Source: Uranotaenia lowii (taxonomy: Eukaryota; Arthropoda; Insecta; Diptera; Culicidae). Taken from it: 64,000 nucleotides of DNA. The stretch is taken from NCBI RefSeq assembly GCF_029784155.1, contig NC_073692.1:66721888-66785887 (forward strand), read 5' to 3'. This document shows, one piece after another, positions 9,611 to 21,184 of the stretch; position 1 is the first letter of the stretch; every line of letters starts with the position of its first letter. The translations under genes and the position numbers were made by a program. The notes below the pieces were generated by a model. It worked only from the letters and a program-made list of their open reading frames with translations, did not search any database and was not told the origin of the DNA.

Positions 9611-12240
9611 TATACAAATTTGGTTATTTAGAATTTTCAAAATGTCCCGATTTTTCAGCGATGTCCCGCTTTTCATAAGTGAAATGTCCCGCTTTTATAT
9701 GAGAATATCTGGTAAGCCTACCTTATTTCCTTTCCTTTTATAAACTTTAGTTTTTTTTTTTTTTCCAAAAAACCAAAATGAGCATTTTATTCCTTAGATT
9801 TTTGTCACTTTTCTAAAAAAATTACGGAGATAATCGAATGACGGATTTGATAGCATTAGTTTAAATGCCATTTTGCTAAAATTGAATGAAATTTCACATT
9901 CCTCCATGAAACCCAGTGTAAAATTATTTCACCGTAATCCGCTCTTGAAAGTCAATATGACACTTTTGGAAGTTTGGCGGGTCTCTTGTTCGCCAACTGA
10001 TTTATACAAAATTTATAGCTTTAAGAACTTTTTAATGCAACTTAAATACAGTTGCGTTCGAAAAAGAATGAAATCGCGTGAGGCAGAGCGCTTGCTTTTT
10101 CAGTGTAGGTTGATAATTTTTCATGAAATTTTCACAAAATTTAGTTCAACTACTCAACCAACACTCGGAAAAATAAGAAGATATTCGCTTTTCTTGTGGA
10201 AAAGGGAAATTCACAAAATTCGCTGTATTTTTGACAACTTTCATTGAATATACCTGAAATTTGGCCAAAAGATGTAAAAATTCATTATAGTACCTAGCAC
10301 AGTTTTATCGAAATCGATTGACGCGATCAAAATTTGACCGATTTGAAAATGGGGTTTATTATTGTCCAACAGGCATTGCATGAAAAAATATCAACCCAGA
10401 CAGAAATGGCAACAAGTCAAAGTTGGAAGTGAATGCATCGCTTCCCGCGATTTAATTCTTTTTTTAACGTAACTGTATGTGTCTTAGACAATACTTAGCC
10501 TCAACACATCAGTTTTTCGTTATTCAAAGTCGAAGAAAAAATTTGAAAAAAATGGTAGATCTACGGATTGTTCAAAATAAAATTTCACTTAGCGTCCAAC
10601 AAAGCTGAAGTTAGATGCTATAGAGCTAAGTGGGGTTTTTATGGACAAGGGATTGTTCCGAACAAATGCCTTTTCAATAAACTCCCTCGTTGATGTGAAT
10701 AGAGTTAAAATGTTGCTTTTGAAATTTTACGTTGAATAATTGATGCTCCATGATGTGTGATATGATTTTCTGTTGAAAAAAAAACACACTCACGCATAAA
10801 GGAATGTTCATATTCACCCCATATTCAGAAAAAAAAAAACAGGGAAACTATGGACACGTGTTTTCTTAGTATTGGTTACTTATTAAAATAAACTTTTTCC
10901 AGCCATCATTACAATAACCATTGAAATCAAGAAGTTAGCTTTTTTTTCAAAAGAGGGTCTTATGGAAACAGGACATGTCATGTTTAATGTAAATAATTCA
11001 AAAAAAAAAAAATTTTGGAAAAAACTTACATTTTGCTATTTTCGTCATGGTCATTTGATCTTGAGTATTTTGACGGTGTTTTGCTGAAAATTAAACGAAT
11101 GAAAAAGTATTTTAATTCACAAATGTTTTCAGTCCCACAAAAAAAAAATACTTTTTCACAAGCTCACCATTTAGAAAAATCACTTTTCACTTAACCTCCA
11201 TAACTCCATACAACCATGAAAAAAATACTGATGGAATGAATGCATTTGTTTATTATTTTTTGCACTTTGTCGTTTCTTCTATTTTTCAAAAGATATTCTT
11301 GTGGAATCTGAAAGAATTTCATGAGATTCGTATGAAAAACAATTTTGCACTCTAGAAAGCAGTTCATAAGACGCATTTTATGAAAATTATAATAAGAATA
11401 TGGCTGAGTGTGGAAAGAAAAGAATGCCTCCCACCCCACCTATTGAAAACTGGAAATAACCCATAACTTCTCAACCTTAAATTTTAGGACTCGAAAAATC
11501 TCACTACAATGCATTGTTTAGATGGTTGAAATCTAGGAATATAGATTTTTCCGGACATTTAACACCAAGCTGTCATTCATCCCTACGAGTCTAGGAATAT
11601 AGCCAATATCTAAAGTCATCACATAACGAGAATCATAACAGTGTTTATAACTACCCCAAAGACAAGGGGGTAATTATGAACTAACGGGATAATAATGAAC
11701 AAGCGTTTTACGCTATAACTTAAAAATAAGAAAAAAATAATCTTTACGTGAGCTGATAGTATGAACAACTGAGTATTTTTTCATTAAGTACCCCAATTAG
11801 CCCTACGTTGCAAACAAGGATATATTTTTTGAAGTTTTTTAGAATCATGGCCACAAAAACTGCAAAACAGTGGTGTGAAAACCGTTTTTTTTTTCAATCA
11901 AACCCTCAAACCCTCCGAATTGTTTAAGTCACAACAAATAAATTTAAAAAAAAGGAATGGAAAGTTTACGTAGTTTTGCACATTTTTGCATCAAAATATG
12001 GATGGGGACGGAGGGATCATATGAATAAAAAAATAAATTTTTGAAATACGAAACAATGAAAAACAAATCAATGATATTTCCGATAACTTATTAAAAAAAA
12101 TGATTCAAAATTAAGTTCCGTATGCTTGTAGTGAATAGAATTTCAAGTATTAAAAAAATATCAGAAATAAGAATTTAATTGTAATATTAGATGTACACCT
12201 TTTTCTTATTTCTAAGCCCAATTTATGCCAATACTCTTAT
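9611..12240. other. AT-rich stretch of copy A, no gene seen
   Basis: Shared with 21185-23790. Poly-A/T runs are frequent. The 124-aa frame at 9873-10247 is nearly identical in copy B (21442-21816), but the surrounding DNA is equally conserved, so this is not evidence for coding, and no domain is recognised. Phrases such as GGGGGTAATTATGAACTAAC near 11667 resemble the termini of other elements in the window, but no matching second end was found. Confidence 0.55.
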
Positions 12241-12321
12241 TGAGAAACAAAAAGGTGCGTGCAAGCGTAACATGAAAACAAAACGGCAGTACCTGACTTC
12301 TGTCGGATTCTTGAGTCAGGA

Positions 12322-14360
12322 TTGGGTACATTAGTATGCCGCGATTTCAACGAAACTGTTAAAGGTTTTGATTTATTACTGAAGAATAGTATCAATGCCC
12401 TTGTAAATGAACGAGGAGTAAATAGAAAAATCACCAATAATTGGTATTCTAGTAACCTTCGCCTGTTGGAGATAAGAAGAGATAAGCTGTACAGCCAATT
12501 CCTTCGCCAGACATGTGAGAGAAATTGGCTGAGGTACAAAATTGTGCGAAATGAATACTCTCAGAAAATAAAAGAAGCCAAAAATCAATCAGTTCAAGAA
12601 GAACTAGACAAGAACAGAAACGACGGAAAACTCTTATGGAAAACGATTAAACGTTTAGTTAACCCAAGTGGTGTAAAATCTAAATCAGTACGTTTTAATG
12701 GTGTTGAAACTACTAATGAATCGGAAATTGCGGAAAAATTCAATAATTATTTCGTAGACAGTGTCAAGCAAATTCATGATAGTAGAGTTGCGGGTTCAAA
12801 TACCAGCTTGGGACAAATAGATTACAATGATCGAAGCTGGAGCTCCTTTGAAAGCGTTACTGTTCAAGAATTTAGTGAAATAGCAAAAACCTTGAAATCT
12901 ACAGCGGGCCTCGACAATGTATCACTAAGAGTTTTCAAGGACTCTTTAACAATACTTGCAAATCCACTATTGGAAATTATAAACACTAGTCTGCAATTAG
13001 GTACTATGCCAAATACATGGAAATTTTCAACAGTGATTCCAGTACTGAAACAGCCCAATGCACGTGAATCAACCTTATTCAGACCTATTAACATGTTAGA
13101 GTTACAGGAAAAAGTGCTAGAATTAACAGTCAAACGGCATTTGCTAAAGTTCATTGAGTCGGAAAATATTTAGATTGAGGAACAATCAGGATTCAGGAAA
13201 CAGCATTCCACGGAAACAGCGGTAAATTCGATACTTCGAAAATGGAAAGAGAATGTTGAAAATGGGAATTACACAGTCGCCGTTTTCCTTGACTTTAAGA
13301 GAGCGTTCGAAACGATTGATCGACTGAAACCGTTGGAGGTGTTAGCAAGAATTGGATTAAGTGGCATGGTCTTAAACTGGTTCAAAAGTTACTTGGAAAA
13401 TAGAATGCAACGGACAAAGTTTGGCTCGTCTTACTCTCAGTTTAAAGAAAATAAGTTGGGTGTCCCTCAAGCAAGTGTCCTGGGACCAATTCTTTTTATC
13501 TTATACATCAACGACTTGAAAATGTGTCTACAGCACGGTCACTTGAAACTGTTTTCTGATGATTTAGTGTCTTATTGGACAGGTAAAAACTTAGAACTCA
13601 TAAAGCATGAAGCAAATGCTGATTTGGAAAACATTACTGAGTTTCTGAAACAACGAAAATTCTGCTTGAATCTCGATAAAACCAACTGGATGATTATAGG
13701 CAACCGCAAAATTGTGAATTACCCAAATCTGCTTATTGGCGGATGTGTAATTGAAAGAGTACGTCAAACAAAATATCTAGCAGTGCAAGTCGATGATAAG
13801 CTAAACTTTGTAGAGCATGTGGACTATACAATTAAAAAAATTGCCAAAAAATATGGTATTCTTTGCCGGATAAACAGATATTTGACTTTCTGGTCAAAAA
13901 TCATTCATGTGGAGTCGGTTATTATGCCACATTTTGATTACTGTTCGACAGTTCTACTTAATGCTTCAGATACACAAATAAAGCGATTGCAGAAAATCCA
14001 AAATAAAATTATGAGAGTTGTGATACGCTGCAACCGATACACGCCTAGTGCTCTTATGCTCGACATGCTTAAATGGTTATCTGTGAAACAACGTATTGCT
14101 TATAACAGCCTAATGTTTGTCCATAAAATGAAAAAAAGGAATGTCACCTTCATATTTGGGTTCGGACCGACATTCACAGTTACAATACGAGAAGAGCTTG
14201 TGATTTTAGACTTTCCATTGCTAAAAAAGAAATGACAAAACGATCTATATTCTACAACGGCCTGAAGATGTATAATAACCTGCCGCAAGACATCAAAGAT
14301 AATTCGAATATGAACAGCTTCAAAAGAATGGCAAAACTATATGTGAAGAGAACCTTTTAA
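12322..14360 (+). pseudogene. Non-LTR retrotransposon reverse transcriptase, broken (copy A)
   Basis: This is the reverse transcriptase and C-terminal part of a 5'-truncated non-LTR retrotransposon, probably of the CR1/L2/jockey assemblage. Visible in order: a basic, W/Y-rich linker; the fingers region (LFRPINML); EEQSGFRKQHST; the metal-binding DFKRAFETID near 13292-13321; GVPQASVLGPILFILYINDL near 13459; and FSDD near 13552 where most relatives have FADD. An in-frame TAG (13171-13173) separates the two long open parts, which are otherwise in the same frame. Near 14215 the frame shifts, and the conserved-looking tail (SIFYNGLKMYNNLP...) continues to TAA at 14360. No endonuclease domain lies upstream. 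Copy A has GVPQA where the family, and copy B, have GVPQG. The element is dead. Confidence 0.88.
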
Positions 14361-14824
14361 CATAAGCAAGAATCCTAAATGGGATCTTTATAATGTGATG
14401 GCAATCTGATCCGTTATCAGACATAGAATCTGTACAGTGATGGACATACGCAGGAGTTGATAAGACGATCAAGTAGTTCAGAAAATGACAAAGAAATGTA
14501 TGAACAAGTATCCAAAGGATAAATTGTCCCTCCCACTTCAAAAGATGCGTATGGGGTGGAGGGAGGACCCAAATGGGCCTCAGGGGACCATCACAAAAAA
14601 AAACCTTGGACAAATGTGGCTTTGTGTAACTAATTAAAATCCCTTGGAATGTGGAGATGAGCATTTAAATAGAAAAACAAGAAACAAAAAATTAAAATGA
14701 GATTGGAATTTGTTTCTTGAGGAATAGTTGATATCAGCTTAAAATTTGTAATGACGTTTAAACGATGATCTTCGATCTTAAGCATACCATTCGGTCGGGT
14801 AATTCAAGTAGACTGTTTTTACGA
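14361..14824. other. 3' flank of the reverse transcriptase relic
   Basis: Probably the 3' untranslated part of the retrotransposon followed by AT-rich sequence. It is matched by about 30643-31116. No poly-A tail or simple-repeat 3' terminus marks the end clearly, and no gene is seen. Confidence 0.45.
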
Positions 14825-14910
14825 TTGTATCCCATTTACCCGAAAACTTTTGCCCAGAATGAATTTTTCCCAGAATGACAAGTACCCGGAATCAAACCCC
14901 AGAATGAATC
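14825..14910. repeat. Start of CCCAGAATG word-array element, cut by the gap (copy A)
   Basis: Contains the first words (CCCATTTACCCGAAAAC, GCCCAGAATGAA, CCCGGAATCAAACCCCAGAA) of the element complete in copy B at 31117-32045. It is interrupted by the N gap at 14911. Confidence 0.8.
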
Positions 14911-15410
14911 NNNNNNNNNNNNNNNNNNNNNNNNNNNNNNNNNNNNNNNNNNNNNNNNNNNNNNNNNNNNNNNNNNNNNNNNNNNNNNNNNNNNNNNNNN
15001 NNNNNNNNNNNNNNNNNNNNNNNNNNNNNNNNNNNNNNNNNNNNNNNNNNNNNNNNNNNNNNNNNNNNNNNNNNNNNNNNNNNNNNNNNNNNNNNNNNNN
15101 NNNNNNNNNNNNNNNNNNNNNNNNNNNNNNNNNNNNNNNNNNNNNNNNNNNNNNNNNNNNNNNNNNNNNNNNNNNNNNNNNNNNNNNNNNNNNNNNNNNN
15201 NNNNNNNNNNNNNNNNNNNNNNNNNNNNNNNNNNNNNNNNNNNNNNNNNNNNNNNNNNNNNNNNNNNNNNNNNNNNNNNNNNNNNNNNNNNNNNNNNNNN
15301 NNNNNNNNNNNNNNNNNNNNNNNNNNNNNNNNNNNNNNNNNNNNNNNNNNNNNNNNNNNNNNNNNNNNNNNNNNNNNNNNNNNNNNNNNNNNNNNNNNNN
15401 NNNNNNNNNN
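14911..15410. other. Assembly gap (500 N)
   Basis: Exactly 500 N, a conventional scaffold placeholder, so the true distance is unknown. It lies at the junction of the two duplicated copies. Open frames across it are meaningless. Confidence 0.99.
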
Positions 15411-16375
15411 TCAAAAATATAATAAAAGAGGTAAAAATTAACAAAAATATGAAAAATATAACAAAAATAATAAAAATATGACATAATTATAACAAAATAT
15501 GACCAAACAAAATGCAAAAATATGACAAGTGTAATAAAATTATGATGCAAATATGAGAATTAAATGACAAAATCATTACATAAATATGTGATAAAAATAT
15601 GACAAATTAAAGACAAAAATCTGAAGATGTGACAAAATTATGATTAAAATAAGCCAATGTATCAATATTATAATAAAAATTTAGTTTGTCAAACTTAGTA
15701 AATATGGCAAAGTGAACAAAATGTGATAAATAGGGTATCTGTCAATTTGTTGTATATTTTTGTTCACATTTGGCATACATTTGCCATTTATCTTGTCTAT
15801 TTTTTGTATAAATTGTCATATTGGTCGATGATTGCCATAATTTTGTATCCTTTTTGTCACATTATCCATAATAATGTCAGAGGTGACCGATTTTCTCTCA
15901 TTCAATTGTTTAGTTTATGTCACATTTTTTGTAAAAGTTTTGACATATTTGTCAGATTGTTGTCATAAATTTTGTTATCTTTTGTCATCTGTCATTGTGT
16001 TGTTAATTTTTAATCATATTTATGCCATATTTTTTATATTTTTTTTATATTTGTGTTTTTTTGTTATTTTGGTCATATTTTTGTCATGTTTTTCACAGTT
16101 GTTAAAGTTTTGTTTATTTGTTAGATTTTAATGTTATTTCGTTCTTGTTTTGTCATTTTATAGTTTTTTTTTAGTCAAATTTAAGCCATAATTTTGTTAT
16201 ATTTGACAGATTTTTTTAATTTTATTGCCAAACTTTAGTCATATTTGTCAGGTATTGGTATGTTTTCACCATATTTATTATATTTTTGTCATTTTTTACC
16301 ACATTTGTCAAATTTATGTCATGATTTTATTATATATGTCATGCTTTTAACCGCATTTGTTATAATTAAAAAATG
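15411..16375. repeat. Fold-back-like word-array repeat (copy B)
   Basis: Second copy of the repeat at 1-980 with the same two-armed arrangement: TGACAAAAATATG words to ~15740, then their complements. It has about 70 extra bases near 16000-16075 relative to copy A. The left end is lost in the N gap. No coding potential is seen. Confidence 0.6.
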
Positions 16376-16500
16376 TTCCTAATTTTGTAACAAAATTTAA
16401 AACCCATTTTCTGGTTAATACGGTTCTTTGTAATTTTGTGCCTTCTAAGGGATTATAAGGATACAAACATGGGGTCAACATCATGGATCTACATTCTACA

Positions 16501-18718
16501 TATTTTATCAATCGAGTATGGGAAACTCTATCACTGCTAATGTCCAGGAATTGATTTGATGATCCAAAAGCACATTCCAGTTTTTTTTTGATAGCATGGC
16601 GTTAGAAATTTGTTCCATTTTTCCGCCCCAAGGTCCATCGACCGAGTGAACTCGCCCAAGTTAAGCCTCTACTCATGTCGTCTCTATGATGAAGTTGAGA
16701 AAAAAACCCACCTCCAAACCATCATCGCACGAGGCAAGTGTTTCGATCTTGTTAAGCTAGATTTGTTTTTTTTGCCTCTCTGTAGTGTAGTCGTTGTATG
16801 TTCTTCATGTCTTGATGCTGCTCTCAAGACGACGACGATGATGATGAGGCCTTTTCGTTCCGTAGCATGGAAACGAGCGTTCTTTTTGTTTTTATGCTCT
16901 CCGAACTGCCCTCCACAACCTAATAATCGACCCTCGAGGGCCCAGGTGTAACGAATCTTAATGTGTGTAGATCACCTCAGGGGTTAAGTGCTTCGTCACA
17001 GGTTGCTTGCTGACGAGATGATGCTGATTCAAGTTGTTCAGGTTGTTTTATTTTTCTCGTTTGATCGGCTCAGGTTGTCCGCTGAGTCCTTTCCTACATA
17101 CATACATATGAGGCTCAGCTTTATGCATCGAAATGAATTTCATGCGTAATTGAACGACACGATTATTAACTTGTTAACTTTGTTACCTTAATTCCAGCAC
17201 ATCAATCGCAATCACGGCAGCGGATTACGCCGCTTATTCTGTGTTTATCAACGAACTGCCACAGGAATCATAATCACTGAAGAAAGTGAACAATCGATGA
17301 ATGGCAATAAATTGATTAAATTTCACCCATGAACGCACTACCTTAAAGTTTATCAGTTGACCTCTTACAGCCAGAGCTTAACTCAACCAGTGATCGGTGA
17401 AGTTTTTCTCGATTAGGCAACAGGTGAGCAACGAACGATTTCCTTCATCATCATCATCACGGGCTCATTTCGACCGAGAGTCGAGCACCCGAACTAAAGA
17501 GAAATAATCATACCCACGAAGAAAGGGTCAGATGTATGAAACCGTAGAAAGAGGATGAAGGTAATCGGTTTGGCTTAGCCAGTGCCATAAATTACGCAAA
17601 GATCTCATTAGTTACGCGAATAGTAGGCAAATCGCCACAAACCATCGTCGGTCGAGTCAGTCAGGTAGGTACCCACAAAAAGGGTGAAAACAAACAATAA
17701 CGAGCAGAAAAATGAGGGTTCACAAATCGATTATTTCCCTTAACGATTACTAATTCTTTATTTTCACATGAGAAAACAGGTTGAATGGCGTATCGATGCC
17801 ACAAGTACCGGTAGCATCACAGCAGCGAAGAAGTTCGTCGATCAAGCGCTTTCCCATCTCACACGAAACGTATTCTATGAACCGAAAAGATAACCGATTC
17901 GTGGTAATAGATCTTATTAAGGAGACTACAATTTGGAATGGCATGGGTTCAATGTTATTGAAAAAAAGAGCATTTCTGATTCGAGGAAAAAACTTGTTTG
18001 CTATAATCAGTTTTGGTACTTCTGTCCAAAACGTTCTGGCGAATTTAAATGCTCTAGTCTTTATCTCGATATAAAGGAATTTCGCTGAATTCCTAATGAA
18101 TTTGTTCCAGAGATATTTTTTTTCTGAAATTTAAAAAAAGACAGTTTTAATTGTACGTGTTTTTAAATCAATTTTTAAAAATGTAGCCATATGTTTTGCT
18201 TATATCTCTGCAGATTAAAATGTGGGGTAAAAATGTGCTCTTATTTTAGAATTGCCATCAGTCCCGCAAAAATGGGACATGTTCCACGCTTTTCTCTCAA
18301 AATGTCCTACTTTTTTCCTGAGAAAACCTTTGTGGTAGACTCAACCTTCTCCGATTCTTCCCTCCAGAATAGTTGATCAGTGCTTGATGAAAGCGCTTCT
18401 TATAAAATCTCTCCTCGATTATTTTCTACTACTGTCATTGTTTTCTAATCTTTTTTTTTTATCCATTTATGATTTTCCAAACTAGAAACTTTATTACTTT
18501 AAAAACATGATATTCATCAGCCCTATCGATAAATTAAATAGGTGACACTTTTATGAAGTTTCACTATCTTACACTGGAAAAGCCTTAATTTAGTCTCAAT
18601 TTCCATTCAATGGTTCAACACAAAAAATAATTCAAATTTAATGTTTTTTTGTTTTTCCTTTTCTCGAAATAAGCAGCATTTTTTTTAGTTAAATAATTCG
18701 TTTTGTTTCGCATTTAAG
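16501..18718. other. Unannotated stretch of copy B, no gene seen
   Basis: Counterpart of 2293-4510. The junction at 16500/16501 is the empty Helitron site. Frames at 16610-16951 (113 aa) and 17781-18074 (97 aa) are longer than in copy A only because of local substitutions or indels. That lack of conservation between near-identical copies argues against coding function. Confidence 0.6.
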
Positions 18719-19145
18719 GTTGCCAGAATATTTTCCATATCCAGACCTGGTGAATTTAGGCAATTCAATAATAAAACCGGGCATCTGATTTCAAAATTTG
18801 CATCCCAAAATCCTGGGAATATCCGAGCAAATTTGGTCAAAACCATTCAATAGAAATCAAATTCAATTATTCGATAAAATTCAAAAAGGATACACTTGAA
18901 AATATATTTTTACATCAAAACATAACAGCGCATTTTTAATCTTTTCTTGGGCTCCCGAAATACTGTTCATGATTGTAAAAGCTCAATTTATTCTTTTTTT
19001 GTTCAATTTCGAAAATAAATGCAAAAATCTGTGAAAAATCCAAGCTTTTTTTCTACGACATTCGGGCAACCAGCCGGAGCGAACTTTTCCTAAATTTTGT
19101 GTCAAATATCCGGATAAGTTCGGCCAAGCCCGTCAATCTGACAAG
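18719..19145 (+). repeat. GGTTGCCAGAAT-type dispersed repeat, copy 2
   Basis: Copy B counterpart of 4511-4938, nearly identical; see that entry for the family signature. Confidence 0.7.
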
Positions 19146-19567
19146 CTTATTTTTGCATCACCATAAAAATTGGGTTTAGTTAAGCATACTTTAAACACGT
19201 TTTAGCGATGTTAATATTTTTCTTTTGAAGATAACGTTGTTTAAGTTGTGTGTTACTGATGATGGCTCAATATTTTTGTCCCGGATCCTAGCAGAATTCG
19301 TTGAATATAAAGCTCAATAAAAAGGAATTTCGGATAAAAAAACAGGTAGATGATCAAAACCGGCTGTTTAATAAAACAAAAACTTTCTTCAAATTCGGGA
19401 TTTAAATTGCTTTGAACTACAACATTTTTGACTGAAGTGTACGGAGTTTACAGAGATGAAATTATTCTTGGGAATGAAATTTTTTAAACAAATGTTCTTT
19501 ATTCAATTTTAGTACTTTCTATGCACTATTTAAGCTGAAGGAACATATACACATGTGTGGAAACAAT

Positions 19568-21176
19568 TAGAGATGTACCGAATAGTATATTCGGCCGAAT
19601 ATTGAATATTCTGTTTAGTTTTCCACCGAAATACAAAAGCAAAATTTTCTTTTTCTTCTTTTTCTTTCATCTTAATGTCCCTCATGTTTTAAAAACGATT
19701 ATATTCAATCAGATAGGTACATTGATATACATCAGATCTTCTTTAACAGAGGTCGCTTTGATTTTCAAAATGTCACCATTTGCTGAAAGGACATCAAATT
19801 ACTTGTTGTTTCCAGAACGTTTATCACCAAAGAGATTGGGTTCCTGTGAAATCTGGTACAAAACATGTCAAAACAGGTGCGAAGCTTTTTGAAACAACTT
19901 ATTAGACTTTGAATTAGATGTATTTCGAATTTCATCAGAAGTCTCCCAAAATAGTTGCCAAAAAGATCGGTGATCTTCAACCTTCAGCATACTATGCTTT
20001 CTACCAGGCTTCCGAAAAGAACAGCTTTGCTATGACAGCTTTTTTCTTGCCAAACAAACTGTCTCGGTTTTCCTTGCCATTCGGTTCGCTGCTGTACCGT
20101 CGGTAACGAATCGAAACGCTTCGGCTACATCGCACACGTGCGAGAATCCAGGCTGTATCTGAACAATCGGCTCAAAGCATGCGTTGCCGAAAATGTTGTG
20201 CTTTAAGCTGTAGCGAACCCAACCGACAGTTCGGTTTTCATCCCTTCATGCCTCCTATTTCGAAAATAATTTCATCCAACTGTCGGCTGCAGGGCGTGAC
20301 AGTTTTGGGCAGGACTGTCACGGGTGACTGTCGTGCCCATATCGTACCCATGCCCGAGCGTATGCGCTGCTGCTCGGTTCGAATAGATCGATCGAGCCAT
20401 CTATTCGTACCGAGCAGCAGCATACGATCGGCGCGTAACACGATGTGTGGTGCCGGTGCAGGTTAGGCGAAAAAGGAAGGGGAGGGTGATTGTGGTGATC
20501 ACCACCCGCTGTAGCTTCAAGCAAAAGAAAAATTCATACGTTCGTTCGAAATTAACTCAGCCCGAGAGAATCTCGGCTACAGTCGGAAGGAGTAAGTAGT
20601 ACTGTCATGCGAAATTCAACGCATTGAAAACTGTCACGAAGCTTAAAAAATTTTCATACCCACGAACAAACTCTCGCATGAGGTAAAACAAGGCATCGCT
20701 GTACATCGCACGACCGCTCCTTCTAAAATTGTCCGGGAAGAAATATTCGGGAAGCTTTCATCGAGGTGCATGTGCGACATTCGCAAGAAAACTGTTGTTC
20801 GCCAGTACTTTTCGGAAGCCTGCTTTCTACCACACGTATCCACACGGCCGGGTCTGGACGATTTTTTTTAAAACTTGGAAATTAGGTACTTGAAATTTAA
20901 ACTTTTCATTGAATCACAGCAGCAGTGTTTAAATCGTATCTAAAAATTAAACCGAAATTGATGTTTATTTTAAAATTTACTCAAAAAAATCGTTTTGTAA
21001 CACAGTTGAAAATTTTTGAAAATTCAGTTATTGCATAAATTTGGTAAAATAAATATTCGGCCTATCCGGCCGAATACTTAGCTCAACTATTCGGTGAGCC
21101 GAATATTCGTCTCAACGGTTTTTTGGCGGTATTCGGCGCCAAATATTCGGCCAACCGAATATTCGGTACATCTCTA
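19568..21176. mobile_element. hAT-type non-autonomous element, copy B
   Basis: Duplicate of 7971-9602 with the same ends. The right target copy is GAAATAAT (21177-21184); the left reads GAAACAAT (19560-19567), a single later substitution. It is 1609 bp, shorter by small deletions, including one of two repeated CTGTCACGAAG-type phrases near 20640. It was inserted before the segment duplicated or haplotypes split. Confidence 0.88.
20359..20426. other. 68-nt hairpin with ~28-bp stem (copy B)
   Basis: Same hairpin as 8762-8829, with no difference seen in either arm. Confidence 0.7.
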
Positions 21177-21184
21177 GAAATAAT

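Larger units (their letters stand above)
71..14910 (+). repeat. Segmental duplication, copy A
   Basis: This stretch matches 15411-31195 in the same order and orientation. Corresponding points include 71 with 15412, 2293 with 16501, 4511 with 18719, 7971 with 19568, 8762 with 20359, 12322 with about 23875, and 14910 with about 31195. By eye the aligned parts differ by scattered substitutions and small indels only. Copy A carries two insertions missing from copy B (1101-2292 and 4982-7588) and lacks the BEL/Pao insertion of copy B. It ends exactly at the N gap. Its left limit is uncertain because the partner of bases 1-70 would lie in the gap. Confidence 0.93.

Noticed and set aside
9873..10247. 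124-aa frame conserved between copies A and B
   Set aside because: The flanking non-coding DNA is equally conserved because of the duplication, so conservation carries no coding signal; no motif seen.
14819..15550. Frames spanning the first N gap
   Set aside because: They consist almost wholly of undetermined residues.
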